Positions 45,401 to 55,195 of a stretch of DNA of 64,000 bases are shown here, in pieces (the first letter of the stretch is position 1; every line of letters begins with the position of its first letter). The stretch is from Entoloma clypeatum (Eukaryota > Basidiomycota > Agaricomycetes > Agaricales > Entolomataceae). The stretch lies in contig OY751495.1 of NCBI GenBank assembly GCA_963565915.1, positions 3,782,001 to 3,846,000 of the forward strand. Direction: 5' to 3'. The notes beneath the pieces are model-generated. The model had not been told where the DNA came from. It ran no database searches and worked only from the letters and a program-made list of their open reading frames with translations. A program made the translations under genes and the position numbers.

Positions 45401-47694
45401 TTTTTTTTTTGGTGTCAACAATTTATATACCGGTACCCTGAGGGCAGTCCGGTCGCCTACTACTACAAGTCAGCAGTAAAGACTTTTAATGTGCATGTGG
45501 GCTAGCACAGAAATGTCCAAAAAAATAGAAAAGACGGTACAGCGATAAGATGCAATCAAGGGACTACAGAGGAGAGCATACACCAAAAGTAACACGATAT
45601 GTAGAGAGAGACGACATACATGTAGCTGGATACTCCTTGAGGGGAGTATGACTTTAAGCGTCCCCATGACCAGTTCACACCTCCCCATCATCACGGCCGC
45701 GGCCAGAGGCAGGAGCTTTCCGACGAGTACCGGTTTCCCCAGTCAAGGGACGTACATGGAGGTCGAGCCCAGATGGCTCGCCCCTTAAATATCGGGCCAT
45801 GATCCAGCCCCGGTCAAAACGGTGCTGCCAAAACTGGCAGCGTGGAGAGTTGGCAGCGTGAGGTTTGCCGCAGTTCTTGCAATAAGTGTTGTGAGGACAA
45901 GGAGTCCCCTCAGCGGTGGGAGGAACAGGAGGGTTCACATCAGGGCGTCCCTTGCAGCAGGTGGCAAGAGAGCGATGGTTTTCTTCGCAGTGAGGACCCC
46001 TACAGATGGGGCAGAATACACGCGTGGAGTTGCAGAAGTTCGTGTTATGTCCCCATGAACAGCAGCGGGTGCAGAGAGGCATACCAATCTTCATGGAGGC
46101 CTTTCGGAAGAAGCAGACCGTCGTCCCCAAGTTTAGGGAGCGGTTGACGAATGTCTTCATCCGGGAGCCAGTTTGGGAGTCCCAGATGTTGAAATAGATG
46201 GTGCATGTGTCGGCGCGCCTGGAATCACAAACGATCCGGGGTGGAGCCGCAAGGCAAATGCTGTCTTTGAAGACAGAAGAGTGGAGGGCGCTTTCAGCAT
46301 CCTTGGAGGTGATAGGTCTGTCACCGCGGTAAAATGGGACACCTACAAGTTTACAGAATGAGCGGGATGAAGGCACCTCGCAGCGGACTGTGGATCCTTC
46401 GGGAACGACGGAGCATACGAAGGTTTCCAACCTGGAGAGGTCGGAGGGGGAAGGGACGCTGGTTGTGGTGAGGCAGAGCCCACCGTAAGCCAGGCGGAAG
46501 GATTCGACCATGATTGAGCTCTGGAATGAGTCAACATGGCGAGAGATGCGTGTGGCCAGTGGGAGAAGGTCTACCGTAGTATCCTTCGCATCCACAACAA
46601 CAACGATGGAGCGGCGTGAGGGGCCGTTGGATGTGTTGTAAGGGCGACGCCTAGCAACAGGAGGTGTGTTCCGCCCAGGTTGGGGGTTCACAGGGGGAGG
46701 AGGAGGCGGGGGGCCACTAGGTGCCTGAGCAGCACGAGGCGGCCTCTTGCGACCGGAGGGGGGAGGGCCAGGGGGGCCAGCAGGGGCACGGTTCGGTCCG
46801 GGGGGTTCCACGTCCAGGTCCATGGCACCACCACCTGTAGCAGCACCAGCAGCCAGAATAACCGGCGCCGCCGCAGGGGCAGTGGGGGGAGGAGGTCGAG
46901 GAGGAGGGGGTCAGGGGGCCGACGTGTCAGAGGAGGGGGAGGGGGAGGCAAAGCAGCCACAGCTTCCACCGGGGTGTAAAGGCCAATGTCGTTAAACTTC
47001 ATCGCCATGTGTTGGTAGACAGGACCAAAAAGGTCCTTCGCACCTGGATTGTCATGAAAATGTTGGAGAGTCTCGGGTTTACTCACCCACTCTACCAGAT
47101 AACCAAAGACCTGGGTGGCCGCTTCAATGTCGACGCTGTTGGGAACCGCCCCAGTGCCAGAGGAGTTATTCTGAATAAATTGATCCAGGCGTTCAACCAC
47201 GGATCTTAGGAGGGGCGAGAGGGCAGTAACTCGCTCGAGAGAGGACAGAGGAGAAGGAGAGGGAGAGGGGGAGCCGGGGCTCGACCCCTGTCGGGCCTTC
47301 TTTCGGACTTGAGGGGACACACTTGCGGATGGCGGAGTGCGAGCACGAGCTTCAGCTTGGGAGCGAGCATTATGTTCAGCGAAGGTTTCATAGCACCAGT
47401 TGGTCATGCTAGAGAGAGCGGACGGCTCCTGGGGGAGTTCACTCCACATGGATTCGTCCTGTTGCGAAAGGCTGGGAGTTGGAGCATGAGAGGGAGCAGG
47501 TGCCCCCCCCCAACCCCCCCAACCTCTGGATCAGCCTGATCTCGATGCCATTGTATAAACGATGACAGGGAGGATGCCTGGAGAGTGTTTTGATACCGAT
47601 CAGAGTGCTGGATGTCGCGCGATGTGGCGATAAAGCGAGGTGTTGGCTCCACTGGTGGCTGTGCACGTGGTGGTAGCGGATCAAGAAGCGCTTG
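45401..47694 (-). mobile_element. LINE carrying only ORF1, with poly(A) tail and 15-bp TSD
   Basis: A run of ten T at 45401-45410 is the poly(A) tail of a minus-strand insertion. The 15 bases AACTACACACCACAC occur perfectly at 45386-45400 and 47695-47709, the target duplication. The 2294-bp body holds ORF1 and a 274-base 3' region but no endonuclease or reverse transcriptase. A normal 5' truncation would remove ORF1 first, so this is an internally deleted or ORF1-only derivative, comparable with mammalian HAL1. It splits the KDZ codons HIGQ/NYTP. Confidence 0.9.
45675..47449 (-). pseudogene. LINE ORF1 (Gag-like, CCHC knuckles), one frameshift
   Basis: The first part (47449-46800) is a helical region (LLRSVVERLDQFIQNNSSG, IEAATQVFGYLVEWVSKPET, VYQHMAMKFNDIGLYTPVEA). 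A shift in the proline-rich stretch near 46700-46820 leads to the second part, with an RRM-like segment (SIVVVVDAKDTTVDLLPLA, MVESFRLAYGGL) and three cysteine knuckles (CTRCCSWGHNTNFC, CPICRGPHCEENH, CKNCGKPHAANSPRC) ending RGRDDGEV. This is the RNA-binding ORF1 protein of Tad1/I-type LINEs. The frameshift lies in a low-complexity Pro run and could be recent. Confidence 0.75.
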
Positions 47695-49091
47695 AACTAC
47701 ACACCACACATTGGGCAAACGGATGGGGAAGCTCCAGAGCGGGGCTGGGCAGCGATCAACGCACTCGCTCTGAGTACAAAGGAAATGGGCCCTGGTTCCC
47801 GTCGCGACACCCTCGATGACCATTTTGGAGACCAAAATTGGCGGAAGACTCTTGATCTCAGTATGTTCTGTCTTACCTGTCATATTCTTTTACTGACAAA
47901 CTTGTATCCCCCTTAGCATCCCACTTGAAAGCCAAATTAAAGCATGCCATGAACGAGGCCAAGAAACACCCAGACACTTTTAAGGACATGACACAGTCAA
48001 TTGATAAAGACTCGCTCTGCATCTGGTCAAAAATGGTGGAGATGTGGGAGCATAATCATCATGCAGCCAATCCATATGCCCCGACTGTTTCACATAAGTC
48101 GGATGATTCCATCACTCCTTCTTGAGCTTGTTGATGACATTTCATCAGGAATAGCATTAACAATTAGCAAGGTCCGACTACAGATAGCAGAAGAAGACCA
48201 TACACATTCCATAGATGACCCTGCCATCCTCCATCGCGATGTTACACCTGCAAAATTAATATTCAAGGGCCTAGAACTCGAGGGAAGCCAGTTAGTAGAT
48301 CTGAGATGCTCCTCCTTTCACGACGGCTCATTCTTTCTCCAGGTGCAAACTCTGAGCAGATAGTCTTGCTCTATCCACCAATCCTATGGATATACAATCA
48401 GCAAACATTATTGACCACAGGAATGCCTTACGGAGGAGAATTGTGGCATGGACAGCCATTCAGCACCTATACATGCCCGCTGTTGCATGTTTACAAATGC
48501 AGGCCCAGGAAGCTGGAGGTACTGTTCTGCACCCTTACGACGTGCCCCTCTACCTCCCCTCCATCATTACAGGTAAATTAGCCTGCGATCAGTCTCTTCT
48601 AGAATACAAGTGGAGTTTACGTCAAGCTCATGCTCTCAATGTGCTTGCTTCTTTCTGGCAGCATCTTCTTTGCTGATCGCACCTTTGTGTCACATAGCGT
48701 GTTTCTCAACATCAGAAAACATCGGATGAGTCGGAGCGGAGTAGCAGATGAGCAGATGCAACAGATGCAACGTCTGGCGGAAAGGACCTGGCTTCAACTT
48801 GTATGTTGTGTCCCACTCTTTGACGTGGTCCTCAATTTTTGATTGGCAGATGTTGGATGAGTGGAAGTGCGGGAGAGCAGAGGTGACGGAGAGAAGGCTC
48901 AAAGGCAAGGAGAGGCTGGTGCGAATGAGGTGTAATGTATGATATTTGAACTGAGGTTCTACAACAGGTTTGGTACACTATTTATAGTAAACTAGAATGG
49001 TCAGTATTACTATAAGTGATGTGCAGATATCGGAGTTTACCATCAGAACATTCAGAGTACGGAGAGTAGCAAATGAAAAGTGAACAACATA

Positions 49092-50693
49092 CAGTGCCTC
49101 ACAAAACTGATTCAATGTTTGCTACTTTGTGAATATCTTCAAAATAACTTTGCAAATAATGCCAATCAAAAGAAGGTATTGGTACCTGGTTAAAAGCCCT
49201 GCTTCAGGACTCTCGGAATCTGCAATAATTATGTAATTCCCATAAAAGATGATCAATATATGATTGAATTACTCCAGGGACTCATTGAATCAGTTTTGTG
49301 AGTATGTACAATAAATACAGTATTTTATACTTTAGTACTTGGTATTACCCCCCTTAGCTTTGATTACTGCCTCTACCCTTCTTGGCATACTTTCTATCAG
49401 GTTTTGACACACTTCTGGCTCTATATTATTCCACACCTCTGCTGCTCTGTCCCAAATCTCCCAGACTCCCTTGGGTGGTGTTGGATATTCATTCAACTTC
49501 CTTTTAATATGAACCCAGAGGTGTTCAATAGGATTGAGGTCTGGGGACTGTGCAGGCCAATCCAGCAAAGCAATATTCTTGCTGTCCATCCATTTTTTGG
49601 CCTTCTTGGAGGTGTGCTTGGGGTCATTGTCCTGCTGAAAAATATTCAGAGATTCCACTCTCCTCCATGCTGGGCAGCAAATTGTCCTCCAAAATGGACA
49701 CATACTGATCAGCATCCATCCTCCCCTCAACCTCTGCAAGTCTCCCCACACCTTCCCAACCCATACAACCCCAAACCATAATATTTCCTCCCCCAAACTT
49801 GACTGTGCCCTGAACCTCTCTTTCAATAAGCCCCTCACCCTTCTTTTTCCAGACCCATTCCTTGCCATCTGACCCAAACCTGTTGATTTTGGTCTCATCT
49901 GACCAAATGACCCTCTTCCAGTCCTCCACTGTCCATTTCCTGTGCTTCATAGCAAATGCCAACCACCTCTTCCCATGTATGGTCTTTAAGAAAGGTCTTT
50001 TCTTCTTTGTTACAGTCTTGAATTCATGTTTTCTGAGAACCCTTCTCACAGTTTCTGGGGAGACAGGATTGGAGATGACAGTGTTGATGTGTTTGGTAGT
50101 CTGCACAGCATTGGAGGCTCTCCCTGAGGTGATTTGTGAAAGTATGTTTCGTGTGTTGGTGGGAGAAAGCTTGGATGGACGACCACCAGAAGAGAGATTG
50201 CAATGAGGAAGAAGATTCTGAAGCACTCTGGAGTGGCTGACACCCAGGTTAGAGGCAATATGATGAGTGGAGTGACCATTGGAGGCCAGAGAAAGAATGT
50301 TTTCCTTGTGGGAAGAGGAGATAGGGCGCATGATTAATTATGGAGGCTGTTGAGGTTGGATTCTTCTTATACAACTTTCCTTGACAACCCATCAGAGTTC
50401 TATTCAAGTTCCATCAGTAAGTCATGACAACTGGTTACCATACAACCAGTGAAGCATTTGATTCTGATAATTGCCATAGGTACTCACAAAACTGATTCAA
50501 TGAGTTGCTGATTTAATTTAATCATATCTCCATGAATTCTGATCTAAATCATATGATTCCTTTATATTCTGAAAGCCCTGAAGTAGGGCTTTCAATTATA
50601 TACCAAAGGTTTAATTCAATTGGTATTCTTTGCAGAGTTATCTTGAAGGTATTCAAAAAGCAACAAACATTGAATCAGTTTTGTGAGGCACTG
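49092..50693 (-). mobile_element. Tc1/mariner DNA transposon, 1602 bp
   Basis: Perfect 30-bp terminal inverted repeats beginning CAGTGCCTCACAAAACTG, extending imperfectly past 70 bp, flanked by duplicated TA (49090-49091 and 50694-50695). A second, internal pair related to the tip (ACTCACAAAACTGATTCAAT type; 49278-49304 and 50478-50502) gives the IR/DR arrangement of two transposase sites per end. The empty target survives in the sister LTR at 58292-58293. Confidence 0.95.
49332..50331 (-). pseudogene. Tc1-type transposase (DD34E), single frameshift
   Basis: N-terminal helix-turn-helix (50331-50150: ILSLASNGHSTHHIASNLGV, then GGRPSKLS), catalytic Asp in VIWSDETKINRFG, KEWVWKKKGEG, GGGNIMVWGC. 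The second Asp lies in FQQDNDPKHTSKKA and the Glu in SPDLNPIEHLW with 34 residues between them, the DD34E signature. C-terminus RRVEAVIKAKGGNTKY. The frame changes once near 49630-49645, in a T-run just before FQQDND; otherwise complete at about 335 residues. The element is therefore young, and an intact relative elsewhere could mobilise it. Confidence 0.9.
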
Positions 50694-51136
50694 TATGTCT
50701 ACTTGTAAGTATGGTTGAGATGTTACATAGTAGAAGTATAATCAAATATAAATAGAATGTTATTGGAGCGGATGTTGGATCAGATAAATCATCAGAGTCG
50801 TCGGATAAGTGGGATGTGAATTGTATGGTTATGACACCTTGGTTGGACCATACACTCAATGTTCCTGGCCAACACCAAGGAACACAGTCCTGGAATACAC
50901 TCAACAATTTATCATGTTCCATCACAGCAGATGCACAGAACTATCAGGCAGCACATAAGGCCCTTGAGCAACTCTCAGTCCCACCTCAAAAGGGCGACGA
51001 ATGGGCCTGCATTTTCAAGGTATTGAAGGATGAGGACATGCATGGGCTTACAGTGGATGAGAATAACCCAGCGACAGCTAAAGGCGGCACAAGCATGAGG
51101 GGTGCAGATTTGACTGGGACTACTATGTTGGAATGA

Positions 51137-51504
51137 CAAGCTGTCGCGAGCCTTCCATATCTGGACTCGGTGTGCAGCCACCTCCATAATTCATGCCACC
51201 ATCATGCATTCCATTCTACATACCTCTTTTAGCTGTACCTTTATTGTACCACATGTTTCGAGACTCTCCTCTCATTTCCCTTTGTTTTTCGTTAAGGTAA
51301 ATTTGCAAAACCTTATTTACTTATTATGGCATAGTTTTCGTCGCCTCCCCTCAGTCGTTTGACCCTGCTCTCGCATGCAAACACTGAGGTGAGATCTCTT
51401 ACTTATTATTGAATACCTAGTACATTATATTCTAGGTGATTATAATCGTTTGACCCCGCTCTCATGTGCAAACACTGAGTACATTATATTCTAGAATTCT
51501 TACA
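51137..51504. other. KDZ 3' flank and probable CopC 5' LTR
   Basis: The right part (about 51340-51504) ends TTCTTACA just before a copia primer site, so it is probably the LTR of CopC, but no second LTR exists for comparison. Inside it CGTTTGACCC...GCAAACACTGAG and GTACATTATATTCTAG are each repeated twice. Confidence 0.4.
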
Positions 51505-53161
51505 GGTTATTGGGCCCCACATACCTCTGCATCGACCCTGCTGCATTCTCTCTCATTGTTCACCATGTCTTCCATCACCTCTGTAACTGCTACCTCACTT
51601 GCCGATACCCTCCCGTTGTCTATCCCAAAGCTTGATGCCCCTGGCGTGAACTGGGTAATCTTCTCGCTCCATTTCCAGGATGCTGTTGAAGCAAAAGGCT
51701 ATGGGGGCCATTTTGATGGCAATGAACCCCGTCCTGTGCTGGCTGTTGTTGCCTCCCCTAATACCAACGAAGCTGCTGCCATGCTTCAGTGGGACAAGGA
51801 TGAAAGGTCGGCAAAATTGTTACTTACCCAGAAGATCCCTGATTCTGCCCTGATGCGCATTCGAAACAAGAAGGTTGTTAAGGAATGATGGGACACAATT
51901 GTTGCTGAGTACACAGAAAAGGGTGCATTCACGCAAATGGACCTACGGACACGTTTTCTGGAGTTGAAGTGCCCTGAAAAGGGTAACGTTCAACAGTTCC
52001 TCAATGACCTGTGTGTCAAATGAAAAGAATTACATAGCAACCATAGGGGTGGACATAGATGAAAAAGATTACCGTTCCACAATTATTTCATCCCTTCCCT
52101 ATTCCCTTGTGAATTTCACGTCGAACCAACTTGCGGCTGTGAAACTCTATTCTGCCACCAAAACTGTCACTCCCGATGCTCTAATCTCCCTGATCTCGGA
52201 GGAGTATGAGCGCCAGCAAACCCAGCATGCGCGTCGTAACAGCAGAAATGGAAAGAAAGTCCAAGGACCAGGACCGTAATGAGGCCCTCAGTGTCACATC
52301 CTCCGGAAAGTCCAACGGCAAGGGAAAATTTGAAAGAAAACCCCAAGGAGTATGCTGGAACTGTGGGGAGAAGGGGCATTTCAAAGACAAATGTCCCAAA
52401 CCTGAAAAGAAGAACGACTCACCAAAGGGCGGTGTTGCAAACGCTGCGATTGGATCCAAATCAGAAGATGAAGGGGCCTTCTTTATGGAACCTAAATTTG
52501 ACACCGATTCCAAATCCAAACTTGAGGCTGTGTCTGATTCTGATGAAGACAAATCGGACTATGGGGACCATGACAGCAATGGTGACTGGTTTTCTGAGGT
52601 TGGAAGTGACAGGGCTGACAGCGGCTGGGATACTGAGGAACTATCCAGGGTCGAAGGGAGCAAGTGCAGCTCGTTCGTTGATGTTGACCTGGACTCGGTT
52701 GTTGATGAGCCTGATGAGCTTGCTGTGCAAGTTGGCGTTGGCAATATTGACTTACCTTGTGCCAAAATCTATGATTCTGGCTGTTCCAAGCACCTCACAC
52801 CATATTGTGATGCTCTTGACAACTTCATCGAGATTCCCTCCAAATCATTCCAGGCCACAAACAAACAAAGTATGTCAGCGGTTGGAATGGGTGCGATGAG
52901 GATCAACGTACCTAATGGCGCCGATACCTTGCAATTAAGACTTACCAAAGTCTTGTATTCCCCCGAAGTCAGCTACACACTCATATAAGTAGGACGACTT
53001 GATGAAAAGGGTTTTGAAATTACCTTTTCGGGTGGCAAATGCATGATCAAGGGTCCTGATGGGGAGAAAATTGGTGCTGTCCCCAAGACCAAGGGTCTGT
53101 ACCGTGTGGCTCATGATGAGCCCAAAACGGCGAACACGGCCGAAGAAGTACTCACCCTGGA
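51505..53161 (+). pseudogene. Copia element CopC: gag and protease fragment
   Basis: Primer site GGTTATTGGGCCCC (51505-51518) precedes Gag (ATG 51565; LPLSIPKLDAPGVNWVIFSL, MLQWDKDERSAKLLLTQKI). A TGA at 51886 and a shift near 52010 break it. The frame 52206-52988 continues with a CCHC knuckle (CWNCGEKGHFKDKC), an acidic linker and protease (IYDSGCSKHLTPYCDALDNF), stops at TAA 52987, and reads on to about 53161 where GypA-3 inserted. The protease motif DSGCSKH is typical of this copia lineage. Confidence 0.75.
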
Positions 53162-53563
53162 TGTTACGGACTCTACGGTATGACGACCACGTCATATCTT
53201 TTACTTATCGGCCCGACTTGGCGCCCTCTTATGAACTTACTATGTCTAATGTCTACTTTTGCAACCTTCGATTCCCAGTCTGACTCATTACATTACTTCG
53301 TCATCCCCTTTAGTATACTTCGCTCCCGCGCTGACTCACTTTCCGCAGTCAGCTTACTCACTGTACATAGCCTTCCGCAGTCGCCTTACTCATGCGCACT
53401 GCCTTCCACAGTACTGACTCATCCACTACCGCCTATAGTCAGTACCTATATAAACCTCTTGTACTATAGTAGATTCCTTAGATTTAGCAATCACTTTGCT
53501 CTTCGCCTTTCCACTTTCCTGCATACTCTGCCCAAACCTTGGAACGGTTTGTTAAGCATAACA
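53162..53563 (+). repeat. 5' LTR of GypA-3
   Basis: 402 bp, TGTTACGG...CATAACA. TATATAAA at 53447-53454 is followed 33 bases after its first base by AGATTTAGCAA (53480-53490), the predicted start of R. Confidence 0.88.
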
Positions 53564-53565
53564 AG

Positions 53566-53576
53566 TTGCTAAATCT
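53566..53576 (+). other. Self-priming site of GypA-3
   Basis: TTGCTAAATCT, two bases after the LTR, is the exact complement of AGATTTAGCAA at 53480-53490. In Tf1 the first 11 bases of the transcript fold back on the primer site and are cleaved to prime reverse transcription; the length and placement agree. Confidence 0.65.
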
Positions 53577-53608
53577 CGTTAGGTTCGCCCAGAGCGAAGA
53601 GAGCAACT

Positions 53609-54352
53609 ACCAGATGAGTCAAGACGTCGCGCTTCTTTGAAGACTTCACCAGTAACCCATTCAGCACGCCAGAAGCCCGACAGGAGGAGCTAAGTCCTCG
53701 AGACAGTATCGATTTTACGCTTATCCAGCAGTACATCGAATCGGAGATCCGTCGCATCTTACAGCAGGTGCTTGACGAAGAACTAGATAACGACGAGCAT
53801 TGCCCCCATGGCGAGATAGCAGAGAGCATCCATCTTGCTCGGCAACACCAGATCGCGCATTACAACGCCCAACAGAACGAACTCGAAAGCTTTCGTGTTC
53901 AAGAAGGACCTCAGACAGGTCGGATCACAGAGATCAGAGAGTTTATCGGTGTCCAGACAACCGTTATCAGAAGATTGATTAGGACGCTCACATTGAGACG
54001 TCCCAGAGCCACATCATCACATCTTACTCGAAGCAGCAGATCTATGCCCACTTCACCACCGAAGAACAACAGACCGAGTACAACCGCTGGGCACGAAACG
54101 AGAGACTTGACCCCTTCTCGAGACCAACAGACGCGCAGGAACAGAGATTCCTTAGAGATTTACAGAGGAAATACTCTGAACGTTTTGCCACCGATTCCGC
54201 CGATGAGTCCCCTGACAAATTTACTTTTGACTCCGCGCAGTCAGATATCAAACAGACGCCTAGAACAGGGACTCATTTTCAATCCTTACCTGTATCCCGA
54301 ACCCCATCTTCATCCCAACAACCCGACTCCTCTCCTCCTCCGCAGACTCTAA
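53609..54352 (+). pseudogene. GypA-3 ORF1
   Basis: Reads SRFFEDFTSNPFSTPEARQE from an ACG at about 53623, through LIQQYIESEIRRILQQVLDE, to a proline-rich end at 54352. It keeps CGA at 53699-53701 where GypA-1 has TGA, and appears open along its length except for the missing ATG (nearest ATG 53768). TAA is followed two bases later by the Gag ATG. Confidence 0.55.
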
Positions 54353-54354
54353 AC

Positions 54355-55195
54355 ATGGCAGAAGCTCCGGCTGTACAAACAATGGATACATCCAAGATCA
54401 TCAAGGATCCTGGGATGTTCAAGGACAGATACACCTTTGACGAGTGGTGGAAGGCCACCAAACTATACATCAGGTTCCAAAAGAGCCTCACAGACGATCA
54501 GAAGATTCTTGCGGTACTATCCTGCATGATGGAAGGGTCTGGCAGTCACTGGGCCAGTAACAAGTTAGACACTCTTGCTGTTGACAATGAGAACATCACC
54601 TGGCTAGGTTTTTCCGATGATATCGCCACACGATTCTCCATCGCCAACAAGTTGGTCGCTGCCAAAGCGAGACTCAAAGTCCTGAAACAAGAGAAACGCA
54701 CTGTTGATGAATTCTTGGATGAATTTGAAGAACTCTTGAAAGTGTCAAACCTTGGCGAAGAAACTGGGAAATACATCCTAGAGAAGAATGTCAACCGCAG
54801 AATTTCTGAACAAGTGGCTAGCGATGGCAAGACGTACACTGATTACGCAAAGGAGATCCGAAACAAGGGACGACAGATGGAGGGACATGCATTAGTCATC
54901 CGAGGGGGTGGCGACACACGCACCGGATCGGGTACCACTTATGGTGGTCAGGGCAAAGCCATGGAAATTGAGTCGCCCGTTGCTACAACTGTCAATGCTT
55001 CGGTCATCTGGCTAAAGACTGTAGCGCTCCAAAGAAGAAAGATGGTCACAAGTGTTTCAACTGTGACCAAGAAGGCCATATCGCGCGCAACTGCCACAAG
55101 CTGAAGAAGAACTCCGGAAGGATTAGGAAGGTGTCCGAGGAAGATGCCGAGAATGATGAAAGCACAATCTTAGAAGCTGACGAGAAGGATTTTCC
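54355..55195 (+). pseudogene. GypA-3 Gag, frameshifted at the zinc knuckle
   Basis: Starts MAEAPAVQTMDTSKIIKDPG and is open through the capsid region to about 54970; a small deletion there removes the start of the first knuckle, shifting frame. The knuckles (GHLAKDC-like, CFNCDQEGH) and acidic end are readable in the next frame to 55195, where Gag is joined to protease sequence by a deletion. Confidence 0.75.

Larger units (their letters stand above)
48688..50836 (-). repeat. Solo LTR (family E) carrying a Tc1 insertion
   Basis: Starts TGTCACATAGCG and ends GGTTATGACA; without the Tc1 element it is 545 bp, matching the 544-bp LTR at 58151-58694 in reverse. Flanks CTTTG (48683-48687) and CCTTG (50837-50841) differ at one base, suggesting a 5-bp target duplication and a solo LTR left by recombination. 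It sits in the last third of the KDZ gene. Confidence 0.75.
43379..51136 (+). pseudogene. KDZ-family transposase gene with CxC2-like cysteine cluster, riddled with insertions
   Basis: Coding pieces in order: 43379-43567 (cysteine cluster YHSCAG...YQCVDCMDDRMICLSCLSECH), then after an intron 43620-44000 (KLVILDVNGIHSIPV-YCGCSP, FRVLCHFQMMSYMSKVSGWE), 44050-44870 (LFLAMDANFCTRHLNVLSDV, LSYDITCQYWKNLF, VPKFHLS), 45356-45400 plus 47695-47860 (NYSFNYTPHIGQTDGEAPER, GWAAINALALSTKEMGPGSR), 47917-48660 (SLLEYKWSLRQAHALNVL) and 50837-51136 (ALEQLSVPPQKGDEW, DEDMHGLTVDE). These match the RNase H-like KDZ transposase with its DANFCTRHL-type core. It is dead: TGA at 43783 and TAG at 45371, plus three insertions (44871-45347, 45401-47694, 48688-50836). 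Confidence 0.8.

Noticed and set aside
46680..46979. Plus-strand Gly/Arg-rich ORF resembling an RGG protein
   Set aside because: Antisense of the proline-rich segment of LINE ORF1.
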